This document shows, one piece after another, positions 49,261-60,283 of a stretch of 64,000 nt of DNA (position 1 is the stretch's first letter; each line of letters opens with the position of its first letter). The stretch comes from Apoderus coryli. Taxonomy: Eukaryota > Arthropoda > Insecta > Coleoptera > Attelabidae. A program made the translations under genes and the position numbers. The stretch covers positions 6,386,001-6,450,000 of the forward strand of contig OU452201.1 of NCBI GenBank assembly GCA_911728435.2. Direction: 5' to 3'. The notes below the pieces were generated by a model. That model saw only the letters and a program-made list of their open reading frames with translations. It did no database searches and was not told the DNA's origin.

Positions 49261-50985
49261 AACAGTTTATGCGATAATAATCATCTTTGATATTTTGGTA
49301 TTTATTTTGATTTAAGATGAGGTTCAGTAAAGTAAAACAAACATTTTGTAATAAAAACATATTTTTTTACTAAATTATTTTTACAAATTAAGAGGTACAA
49401 TAATGAAGCAAAAAATATATTATTTTTCAATACAAAAATACTTTCTAAACAATTTATTTTAGATAAAATAAAATATATTATTTTTAATGAAAATAATACC
49501 GATGTTTGGAAAATCTTTCAACTCCTCAATATGTTGCGCATTATTTCTTGTATAATAATATATTTTCACATCAGTATGTTCAGACAAACTAGAAGATAAT
49601 ACAATAAATTCCATTATTATATTGTCAATAATCTTCGAATATTTATTATATTTAATTATTTTTGTAATATGACTAGAAAAATAAAAAATTAATAATATAC
49701 AAAAAATGAAAAAAAAAAAAAACACTCTTGTTATGTAACCTCAAATTAACGACAAAATACAACGTGCGTTGTAACAACTAATAACTCTCATCAGTGTGGA
49801 TAAATGAGAGTTAGTAACGCATATTCTATTTAACGTAACGTTGAATTGAAATTAAATTTCGCCGGTATAATATTGGTAACAAAACAGAAATATTATTAAA
49901 TTAAACAAACACACTGAAAAACTTAAATAATAATCTAAATTTAATATAAAACTTAACCAATATCAATAAAACAAACTAATTTGTGCAGATTGTACAAATA
50001 AATGTAACAAAAAAAAAGTATTAACTTATAATTACCTTAAATTTTAATTTGTTTATAATTATATACAAATAAAGTAATGTTAGGTATTATTTATATTAAT
50101 TTTTCATATTTTATAATTTCTCCAAAAAATAAATTAAACATATACTGCGTTAAAACACAGAATATAAGAAAATAAAATGACTAACAATGTGTTCTTTGGT
50201 TGAAAATTGACTGCGAAGTTTTGCTGGACTCACACCAAATTCATTTCGCAAACCACTTGAGAATTTTATAGATTTTACTTCAATTCGTCTGCTACAATGG
50301 GGTGTTAATAAGAAAATTGCATTTTTATGGTTTTTTGCATAAATAATTCGAAGAAAACATATAGCAACTTATGGTGCTTGCTTACGTAATAACAATGTGT
50401 AAAGCTGGCTTAATTGACATATATCCTTGATGCTGCAGAAAATGGCCGCAATAATGGTCCAAGTTTACAACAATATCAGTAAGATATCAACTAACACAGT
50501 TTTAATAATGCAGCTCTCAATCAAAGTAGCACGTTAAGTTATTACCTGAAGCACTGTGGTTAGAAGAGGTTGTTAAAGACACTAATATTTTTTGATGCTT
50601 TGTAAATGTCCTTCTTAAGAAGACTTTGGTATGAACCCAGGATTTACATGTTATATTGAATGCACTACGCAGTATTTTACATAAACTAATCTAAAGAATT
50701 TCTTTTCATATGCCAAAAAATATTTACTACATAATTTTTTTACAAAACGCAAAATTAACGACAAAAATGACTATTCAGGAACATTGACTCTTAAATCTTG
50801 CATATTAAGATACATTTAACAGTTAATCAAAGACCTTAAGGTAACACATCTAGACCAATTTACCAACCCATCTTCAATTAACCGTACCTACACAGAAAAA
50901 TTGACAACATTTCTCCAATATTACACTATTAGTTTCAAAATGTACAACCTATTAAAATACATAACAAATACTAGAAAGTCTACAT
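49261..50985. other. Spacer and probable neuralized 3' UTR
   Basis: Very AT-rich. The part next to 50985 is probably neuralized 3' UTR. No other gene or clear repeat is recognised. Confidence 0.45.
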
Positions 50986-53185
50986 TCAAGATTTGTATGT
51001 TCGGATAACATCCCTTATCACAGCCCTACAAATCGGGCAATGTCCATCGCCCTTACCACGCCACTGCATTAAAGCGCATTCATAACACATCGCCATATGC
51101 CCGCACATGTATAGTACGGCATCGATGGGGTTTTCGTAGCATATTGTACATTCTGGAGCCATTGGTACACCGCTGGCTGGCATGGTTCCACCGGCAACCA
51201 AGCCGGTCCATGGGAGCGGTGTTGAATAGGTGCTGGAATCTGGTGAGACGGGCTGTAATAGGAAAAATGAAAATATACATCACATTCCAAACATTCAATG
51301 GTATGGTTTCCATAAAATGAAAACTATTAATAAATATAACCAATGGAAGATGAATTATGAAGATTAGTTTGACAGGTAGACCATATAAAAATGAAAATTA
51401 ACGTAAGTTAGTGTGTACTGTCTTGAACTCTCGAGGTGTGAGTTCAGTTTCCCGTCCGGCTCTTACATTTATGACAGTTGTTAAGATTTTTTTGATTGCG
51501 CCATCTCTTGCCCAATAAAAAATAATAAATCAGATTATTATACATACCTCGACATAGGTGGCGCTGCATGTCGATGCCATAGTCCCACTACTTGTAGTTG
51601 CAACAGGTAGGACCGTTGTATGCGTTGTTGGTAGAGCATTTGGCGGCAACAAAACTGATAAAACCGTTCCACCATTTGGTTGTACATGTATGTTAGCAGG
51701 CGCAAATCGCCTAATCTCATTCAAACTATTATTAGATTCACTTGACGTTACTATCGGTCGATGAATGTGCTCACGACTCGACATAGCTGGTGGAGTACTT
51801 AAAACTCGTACACGTTGCGTGGAACCGTAGATGTCGAAAAATGCCCATAATCGTAACGATTGATCCACGTGAATTACTACAAGTGGAGTACCACCATTAC
51901 GTGAAATCTGTACTTCCCCTTGTGATGATATACAGAAACTGATCTCGTCGCCTTTGTTTAAGTTGCGTGCTAAATCACGTGAGAGCACCCAATACTCTGG
52001 TCTGTCAAGCAGGAAGTTTGAATCGTCTGGGAGATCTGAAGTTGTTAAAGTTGATGGATCACACGATGTTAACCCTGGAAAGCAATTGAACAATTAGTAT
52101 TATTAATATTAATAATTAAAGCTTGAATCTTTCTATTAAAACTACTTGGAAAACTCCTTACCTAATCCTAAACAACCCTGGAACATAGGTTCAGTAGCCA
52201 AGACTTGCACTACAACTCTTTCTCCTAAATGTAGGGGACGAGCAGTGAACACATATCCCTGACAGAATTCCGAATCATTTCTCATGGCGATATTTCGACT
52301 ACCATTTAGAAAGCGTACGTTACGCCCTCTGGTGCGATGTAGCGATAACGGTTGGTAACCATGAGACGGAGGTTGATATCTTAATGGTGGGGGATTCACT
52401 TCTTCAGTTGTTTCTCTAATTTGCATTTGAGAGACGGATTGTGTAATTCGTTCTGTGGGATCTGTCGGAGTTGTATTGGTCCTGCAAAATGGTTTAGTAT
52501 AAGAAACTGCATATTACTGAATTATTAGATACAATAGAATAAGTGCCAAATGATTTTAATCAAGTCTTACCTTGAATTATTTAGATGATGCCGGATATCC
52601 AAAAATTCTACAGCAGTTGAATTGCCATAAACATCAACCAAAGCCCAGATCGGTCCTCTAGTTTCCACGCCGCTGAAGAATACACCTTTTTCTTCACCGT
52701 TGATAACAAAATGCACATCTCCCGTTGACGTGACGTAATAGTAAAGCACAGTGTTGGGACTGCAGAAGCGTTCTGGTAGAGCTTTAGCCCAATATCCTGG
52801 TTTATTTGTCAGATCTGGACAAGCGTATTTTGGTAACCCATAACGCAGACCGACTGGATCATTTGAACTGAAACCGAATCTGATGACTCCCGACCAATTG
52901 TTGGATATCTCCAAGAATTTCAGGCAAACCTAGAAAAGAAATTGTTGAAGTTATTTTAAAAGCTCACAATTGTAGTGACAATTTTTAATGTAGCATATCA
53001 TATTGCGCAAATACCTTTTCATTCACTTTGACAGGTCTAGCACTGAAGGCGATGCCCTTACAAAAGCTCTCAACTCGTCTTGCGACGGTACCATCTCGGG
53101 AGATCCTCACATTTTCACCATGAACATGGTGGAATAATAGTGGGGGAAGATTGTTGGTACCTCCTCCATTGGAGTTTGACCTTGA
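50986..53185 (-). CDS. neur: Neuralized E3 ubiquitin ligase, 5' end not seen
   Basis: Five minus-strand exons are seen: 53185-53015, 52929-52571, an exon ending at 52162 (starting at 52482 or 52415), 52074-51548 and 51252-50986. The first NHR domain begins LPPLLFHHVHGENVRISRDG and runs through ISNNWSGVIRFGFSSNDPVG to GPIWALVDVYGNSTAVEFLD. The second starts HRTRGRNVRFLNGS and contains YVFTARPLHLGERVVVQVL, LGLTSCDPSTL and LRLWAFFDIYGSTQRVRVL. The C-terminal C3HC4 RING is CTICYENPIDAVLYMCGHMA, then CPICRAVIRDVIRTYKS and stop. Neuralized ubiquitinates Delta and drives its endocytosis for Notch signalling. The initiator exon is not recognisable upstream and probably lies beyond a long intron. The third exon has a frame conflict at its strong acceptor. 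Confidence 0.95.
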
Positions 53186-55148
53186 TGCTGAAACAAAGGA
53201 GAATTTTAATAGAATATGTGTAATTTTTTCGATTTTTTACTCAATATCAACATTTATTTAATTCTTTAAATTGACAGTTTTTTAAGTAGATTTTCGAAGT
53301 CCAAGGTAGAACCTCAAGAGTTACAGTGGATCTTCTTTTTAATAATAATAAAATGCTGTTTTTGCTATGCATAAATTTGTAAAGAAAATAAAAAAAAACG
53401 TTAAATTTACATCGGTACTTAGTTAAGTAGTTTAAAAAAACACATTCATTTATTACAGTAAATCAACGACTATTTTGATTATAATAAACTGAGATATGTC
53501 TAAATCGCCACACGTTATCCAACCCTTGTTTATTATTTGAATTTAATGAAATTCCTTTTTGAAGTTATAAAAATAACTATTTTAAATTTAACGTAAACTT
53601 TAAATAACATATATATTTCAAATGTCTGTTTAATTTTTTTACGTTATTTTCTTGTTGAAAGAATTATTAGGAGTCCAGGCATATTTTCTGTGAGAAAATT
53701 TTATTTTCTTAGGTGGTATACCTTTTGCCTTTATAAATTACCGAAACGTCAGCAAAATTGACACACTGTTTTTTTGATTTTAATCAAAAGAAAATTAGTT
53801 AAAATAAATTCAGCTCACATACGAATTCTTACAAATGTCAAATATTTGAGCAATAGCAAAAGCAGTGGGTTACATATACCGGCGTTTATTCTTCTATTTT
53901 CCCATCAGTCAAATGTCCTAAAGCTGTCAATTACATGGAAAAGAGATCGACTTACTATTGATAGAATTGCGAACCCTTAACATGGAATTTCCTTTAAATA
54001 TGAAATCTCCCTGGATAAGGAAGATGTTTTTACTAGCATTAGAAATTTTGTGATGAAAGCCATTATTTACCTAGGCGTGCTGAATGGTAAAGCTATTATT
54101 ATTTAGAATTTCACAAATTTTCTCTTCGTGTTTAAACTATTTAAGTTCAAAATGATATACGTAAACCTTTAACATTCAATTATACAATTATCATGGACAT
54201 CGAAATGAAAAAGCAAATGGTATACCCCTTGATTAAACATAGCACGCGAAAAATAAATCTCGGTAGGCGCTGTTTTGTGTGAAAAAACTTTACTTTCTCA
54301 CGGGTACCATCGTTATTGGTCGTTTTGTGGTATACACTTTGCTCCATAAGATATTTTTGTGTAACTAATTACATAACCACATAAAATGAAACAGCATTCT
54401 TCGTATTGAGAGTTAATGATGCTGTTGTCGGCTTTTGCTTCCAAATCGTTAAAACACAGTTTTATACTGATAACATATTGCAATATTTCGGTCGATATCA
54501 CAATATAGGCGAGAGAAACGTACAAATAACCAATATTGTTAGGAATATCGATACTTTTTGAAAATATTTTGACAAAATGTTTCATTTGAAACTTTTGTAA
54601 GCGACAACAGTTCATTCAAATGCATTGGCGCAATGGGTTAGCACCCATAAATACCTCTTGATGATCATCTCGTTGCGTCATAATTTCTGTGAGAAATCTT
54701 TTTTTCTTTCTTCTTCTTCTTGTTTCCGAACATTATTTATAAATCGTTTAGAGAAACCGTTTACTGATTTCACTGTGCAATGTTATGGTGCTTTATAATT
54801 ATTTATAAAAATAACTATTTGTAATAATTTACTTTTCAAATTGAATTTAACTGCTTTGTCCTACATACAATTTCCTAAATATTGATTCTCTTTACATTTG
54901 GCGTTCTGCCAATAAGTTTTGTAATGCAATCCATCATTGGAATAAGTAGTATAATAAATGGGTTTTATAAATAATTGGTTACGGACTAGAGTTTTGTCAA
55001 AATTTTGTGTGTAAAAACGTGCATGATTGTCGAAAACAGAACTCAATTCGACGAGGCATTCTTGTTGGAAAATAATTACACGAAAATCTTCTTGATTTTG
55101 CGACTACGAACTTTGAATAAGAAGGAAAAATCCAACTCCGAAACGTTG
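53186..55148. other. Probable neuralized intron or 5' flank
   Basis: No exon is supported. TTTCTGTGAGAAA-type segments recur near 53688, 54270 and 54685, and GGTATACC/GGTATACCCC tips near 53715 and 54219 are inverted, suggesting decayed MITEs. A tRNA A-box-like TTGGCGCAATGGGTTAGCAC occurs at 54628 without the rest of a tRNA. Confidence 0.45.
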
Positions 55149-55544
55149 CTTAAATCAAAGATTAATCTACACAATAGATAGTCAGCGTATATGGGAAGTA
55201 AAACAAAAATTGAAACTGTCTCGACACGAGCTACATCTATTAGAAAAACATGCAACCATGGAAATTATGGAAATTGTAGATGGCGTTATATGTATTGTGT
55301 TGAAATAAAATAATCATATGGGCAATGTTAGACAAGGACGAGTATACTTTCCCCTACGAGGTGGGAGTTTGTTTTTATATTATAGGTATCATATATGTAC
55401 TACTGTGCAGCAGTGGTTTTTGTTTAAAATTATATGGTATACGTATACCTATCTACGCAAAGATTAATGTGTATGGACGAAAATAAATGAAATTACTATA
55501 ATAGTATAAATATACAGGGCTGGTTTATTAAATGTTTTAGACAA

Positions 55545-55592
55545 TAATTTTAAATGACTAAAATAATATTATTTTAGTCATTTAATTTTAAA
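55545..55592. repeat. AT-rich 26-bp palindrome between 10-bp direct repeats
   Basis: TAATTTTAAA occurs at 55545-55554 and 55583-55592. Between them TGACTAAAATAAT is followed by its exact complement (55555-55580) plus TT. The direct repeats are low-complexity, so this case is weaker than those at 21862 and 38585. Confidence 0.65.
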
Positions 55593-56892
55593 TTTCGGAT
55601 ATAAGGATGCATCAAAAAGTTATATTTAAATTAACGAAATTTGGCGTTATAGATAGGACTTCCGGTTATTACCTGATTCAGTTTTAAGGATCAAACTCAA
55701 ACAGCAGATTCAACTTGTCGTTAACATTATGAAAAAATAAATATCAGAGGCGGGTAAATTAAAGGGGCATACAGGCGTGAAATGCTACCCTAACTTTTTT
55801 ATGCACATTTTTTGCGTGTGTTTCAATTCGGAGATGTAAAATCTAACAAATTATATACGTAATAAATGTATCCTTCTGTGATATTGATAGAAAGTCATCG
55901 TTATCGCGTAATATCGATTTTAAGAAATGTTAATATTAAAAAGGCTGTGCTTTTTACAAGTTGCTGAAGTAAATAAGGTTTGAAATTTCCAGCATGACAA
56001 TAATTATTTAAAAAAATACGGTTTCGAAATGCAAGATGTAAAAAATTAGAATTTTTAATCTGTTTTTAATGAAAATTTAAATCTATTGAGAAATATGGTT
56101 CAGGGTTTTTGTGAAATGTATTTTACTCCAAAGATTCTACTCATCGATTATAACCGAATTAATTTACTCAAAAATATCTATACTAGTAAAATAACACAAT
56201 TATCACAATTAGGTTCAAATTCTGCAACGCCGAATTGAAAAAAAACTTACAGTCTCCCTAATATTGGTTTTTGTGCAATGATCATAAAACTTTAAAAAAC
56301 TAACGATTTATGTAGATTGTATTGTTAACACGTTTCGTAAAAAGCTTTAAAAACCCACCAACAGGGTGTTAAAAGTATCACGACAATAACTTTTTTCATG
56401 TTTTAACAAGTACAATCGTCTGCTTCAGATTGATCCTTAAAAACTGAATAACAGTTTCTCTATATAAAAAAATAAAACTCGTAAATATCATCCCCAAACA
56501 TTTAATTTGATTACAATTACATAACACCATATTTGAAAGTAAATAAAAAAAAACAGCATTACCTAGTTTGACAGATTTGCAAATTGCAAATCAAAGTATC
56601 TATGTATACAGGGTGTTGCATAAGTACTTGTACAAACTTTAAAGGGTGATTCTTTGACTAATTTTAAGATGCAAATTTCATATGTACATGGGTCCGCTAC
56701 GGCTTGGTTTTCGAGATACAGGTAGTTCAAAAAGAATATTATATTTAGGATTATATGCTTGTTCAATAGCATCGCAATTTGGTGCAATTCGGGATACAGG
56801 TGTATTGATGACACCAGAGCTGTCAAAAGAACTAATAAAAAATACGAAAAATAACAAAATACAAATATCATTCAAAAGACAACAATGCACAT

Positions 56893-56973
56893 AATAGTCG
56901 GTACCAAGCCAAATAGGTAGTAGGTAAATATAGATTTATTTTGTTTCGGGCTTGGGCTTGGCACCGACTTATT
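56893..56973. repeat. 80-bp hairpin with AGTCGGTACCAAGCC arms
   Basis: AATAGTCGGTACCAAGCC pairs with GGCTTGGCACCGACTTATT with one mismatch and a one-base slip around a ~45-nt centre. It is non-coding and probably a tiny MITE. Confidence 0.6.
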
Positions 56974-57525
56974 GTAATCAAAACTACCCACCAAACGGAT
57001 ACATTTAATTTTACGCAGATGCTCAAAATGTTAACTTTCTTTCATTAATAGAGACCTGTGAAGTGAGCTTACCTCTTACGCCCACGTATTAAGTACTAAG
57101 TTTCAGTTATCAGTTATAATTTTTTATTTTCCAAGGAAGCGAAACGAGATATTTAAAACGGCATTGCGCCGCCCTCATGTATACCTCCGGGGGCGGCATC
57201 GAAAATCGCTACACGTCACAAACTTGTAAATGCTTAGAACTACCCCTATATCAAATTTCTATTTTCTATCTTTTTTGTTTCATACCCAAAGCCCTATTCC
57301 TACCGAACTTATTATTTACCCGAAGAAACATTAAAAAGAAGTAAAATTTAAGTACCTATACTATTATAATAGGTATACCTAATATAATATAGGTAGCACT
57401 GATAATTTTTTTATTATAGGTATTATAAGATCTACAACAATCTTGTTACATCTTTGCCACATTGTCTACGTGAAATATTTAGTCAAAAGTATGTTTCTAT
57501 CTAAAAGCTTTTCATTTAACGATTG

Positions 57526-57575
57526 TTCGCCACTGATCATGGGACTGGTCTAGTCTTGAAACATGTATGACATGG
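57526..57575 (+). other. Hammerhead-like motif, diverged
   Basis: CGCCACTGATCA is followed by a short stem GGGACT/AGTCTT and then GAAACATGTATG. The order matches the motif at 59236, but the core has changed from CTGATGA to CTGATCA. Confidence 0.35.
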
Positions 57576-58006
57576 ATTAAATATTATTATATTAAATTTA
57601 ATTCATAGAGATTAGGCTTTTATTTCAATACTGTACTTGTAATAAATCACCCTGTGTGTTTCTTTTACCGACGAATTGGCAACAGCACGACACACACCAC
57701 ATTCGCTTGTTTTTTTTTCTACCCTCCCTGCGTATCCCCTCCAGATTAATACAGAATTTCATCAATTTCTCTCTCTGACAATACAGCATTGCCGGTGCAT
57801 ATCTGTTGCAAATGATCTAAATAATTGTTATACGTTGCGTTTTGTTTTTGATATTAATAAACTACAAAACGGTTTCTGGCTGTGACAATACTGCTCTATG
57901 CTTTACACGCTAGTCTACGCCACGTAGTGGCAGGCATACTTAGAGATGTTCTGATTTTAATGCATTGGGCTGACTATCTATTGTGTAGATTAATCTTTGC
58001 TTAAAT

Positions 58007-60061
58007 ATATGAAAGATAATTAATTGTTGTCGATATTCCTAGGACACTTCATGCGGGTCACCCGAGAGGGGGGGCTTTTCTTAACAGATTTTTACAACTG
58101 CGTTGCGATTAGTATTGATATTGTACTCGTAATTAGTTTAGTTAGATATCTAAGTGTTTGTCACACCTGTTTTTTGTTATGTCCGTATGTTAATAATGGA
58201 CTTTGTCCGTAAATAAATATCTTTGATTTACTTATATTGACAAATAAAAGCTGCTGTTGACAATGCTGCCTCAATAAACTTCATTAATTATTATTAAAGA
58301 TCTCGGATATCCTCTATAAGTATACCATTCCTAAAAGTTTATCGATATACTTAATCTCGAATAAAAATTTAATATACTTGATTTCAATATAAAACAAATT
58401 ATTTTCGAGATGCTTCCTTTTGGTAATGTTACATAACAAACAAAAAAAAAACAACTACTAAACAAGCAGTTAAAAGAAAAGCTCCAGGAGGTCGGTATAA
58501 ATGATACAAAGTGTTGTGTAATTATATACCGCTAATAATATTACCTACTAATGAAATACGGGCCTGATATGCGTACGCACACCGTGTCTATATTATGATT
58601 CTTTGTTCAAGAAGAATATAAGGAAATATTACGATTCCACAGCGGAGAAAGAGATGAAAAACAGAACCGTGGGAAAGGCTGAAAAGTCGCGTTCGTGAAC
58701 AACAGGTATATACCATATAATAACAGTGCAAGTTTTAATATAGTTAACATTTATAATGATGTAGCTGGCTTGACGTGAAACTTATGGATGTTATTATTGG
58801 CGTGAAGACTAATGTCTTCAATGGCCTTGGGATTCGGTTAAGGCTGGAGGGACCACGCTCCATTAACGAATAATATCAGCTAGTTTCCATGGGATTGTAA
58901 TTCATTCCACCAACTTACAAGAACGTAAATCAAATAATTACGAAAGCGAAAATTGTTTGATCACAGAAAATACCTTTGCGATTATTTTCATAAACGTAAA
59001 CCGATAATTCTGACTAAATAAAATAACAATCTAACAGGTCCGGAACCCAATTAGAGAATTTGACAATATATTTAACTTAAAACTAGATTAATTAATTAAA
59101 TAAATTGAAATTACAGAACAATGTTGATTTTCGCATAATTTTAATGTAATATGTATTGTGACAAATAAGAAAAAAAATCCATAAAAATTACCTCAATAGA
59201 AATTTTCTGGAACATTGATTTATAAGTTTCTCTTTTCGCCACTGATGACGGAACTAGTGTGCGTTCCGAAACATGTTTGGACACTATATTTCGTCATTAA
59301 GAATGTACTATTTTTTTAAATTGAAACTGTTTGTTGTAATTATAATTTTGAACTTCTTACTAAATACACAATCATCGTCCCCGTATTCATAAACTCTTTA
59401 TTGTATTAAGAATTTCGGTTACTAATAAAAATAATAAATTCAAAGCGGGAGATAAGTACATTAAAATATCTGTAAAAGTATATCTATTTTATCATAACAC
59501 ATCTGTTAAGGAATGGGAAAATCTCTCAAGAGATATTGCACATCTGTACAGTATATTGTGTGTCTATCCCTATAAAAAGCGTCCTAGATACCCCATACCA
59601 CGGTATCTAACAATAACAAAAGAAATACTCCCCAAAGGAAATAACTATGGGCTTACACTTATGGATTATGATATGCAATGTTGCCAACACCATTACGAAA
59701 ATCGATACAGTATATAAATAATACAAAAAGGCTATTCAAAAGTGATCACTAATAAATAAAACACAAAAACCTTTACCGAAAAGTGCCGCTATATTTAGAA
59801 AACTTTGATTTGACAGTCGTATTGGTGTTTTAAGATTCAACGTGGAACTCCTGTTAGGTTAGATTACATTTCTACGAAAGCGTACAACAAAATATATTTT
59901 TTTGCAGAATTCGGAGATATAGTATATAACAACGAAACAAAATTAGGTAAAAAGATTGGCTATAGGTTAATGTTTCGCTTGAGTTCGTTGGCAAAGTTAA
60001 TTTCAAAATGTCGGCCTGTCAAAGTTTAAAATAACAAAGACACCGATCGCAAATAAACTTT
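58007..60061. other. Gene-free spacer
   Basis: No gene is supported in 2 kb. The only structure noted is the hammerhead-like motif at 59236. Confidence 0.45.
59236..59282 (+). other. Hammerhead-ribozyme-like motif
   Basis: CGCCACTGATGA is followed by a 6-bp helix CGGAAC/GTTCCG with an 8-nt loop and then AAACATGTTTGGAC. The order CTGATGA, helix II, GAAAC, minimal ACATGT helix III and a partly complementary GCCA/TGGA helix I resembles the short hammerheads of Penelope-like elements. The pair that should close helix II is C-C if the G of GAAA is left free, so activity is doubtful. Confidence 0.4.
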
Positions 60062-60283
60062 TTACATTTGCCTTTTATTTAGTTGTGAAGATACAAGACG
60101 GGATAAATCTTTTATCCAGACATAATATTTAATAGTCCCGTCACCATCATTGTTATCACATACCTCAAAATTTTTTTCTTTTGGAAAATATTTATTTTGA
60201 ACAATCATTAAATTAGCATGCCTGTCTAATTTAGCTTTTGTTAAATAAATAGGTACTATGTTAAACGAACCACGTTCTGACAT
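60062..60283 (-). pseudogene. Polinton/Maverick DNA polymerase region relic
   Basis: A 73-residue frame contains IVPIYLTKAKLDRHANLMIV and YVWIKDLSRLVSSQLNK, which match the region preceding a CxxC finger at the start of the family-B polymerase protein of Polinton elements in insects. A stop follows directly, so the finger and polymerase domain are absent. No other Polinton gene was recognised nearby. It is an isolated dead fragment. Confidence 0.55.

Larger units (their letters stand above)
55156..57999. mobile_element. 2.84-kb DNA element with 31-bp perfect TIRs (P-like)
   Basis: The first 31 bases, starting CAAAGATTAATCTACACAAT and ending GATAGTCAGC, are repeated exactly in inverse orientation at 57969-57999. 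CTTAAAT flanks both ends (55149-55155 and 58000-58006). Length, 31-bp TIR beginning CA and a 7-8-bp duplication all resemble the P superfamily. No transposase or THAP-type zinc finger was recognised inside, so the copy appears non-autonomous. It carries smaller repeats: a palindrome at 55545, a TACAGGGTGTTGC tip at 56607, a hairpin at 56893 and a GAAAC motif at 57526. Confidence 0.85.

Noticed and set aside
54628..54650. tRNA A-box-like TTGGCGCAATGGGTTAGCAC
   Set aside because: No anticodon arm, B-box or acceptor stem follows at the right spacing.
56682..56894. Plus-strand 70-codon frame starting MYMGPLRLGF
   Set aside because: Lies within a TACAGGGTG-tipped repeat whose sequence recurs as non-coding; overlapping frames on both strands indicate chance.
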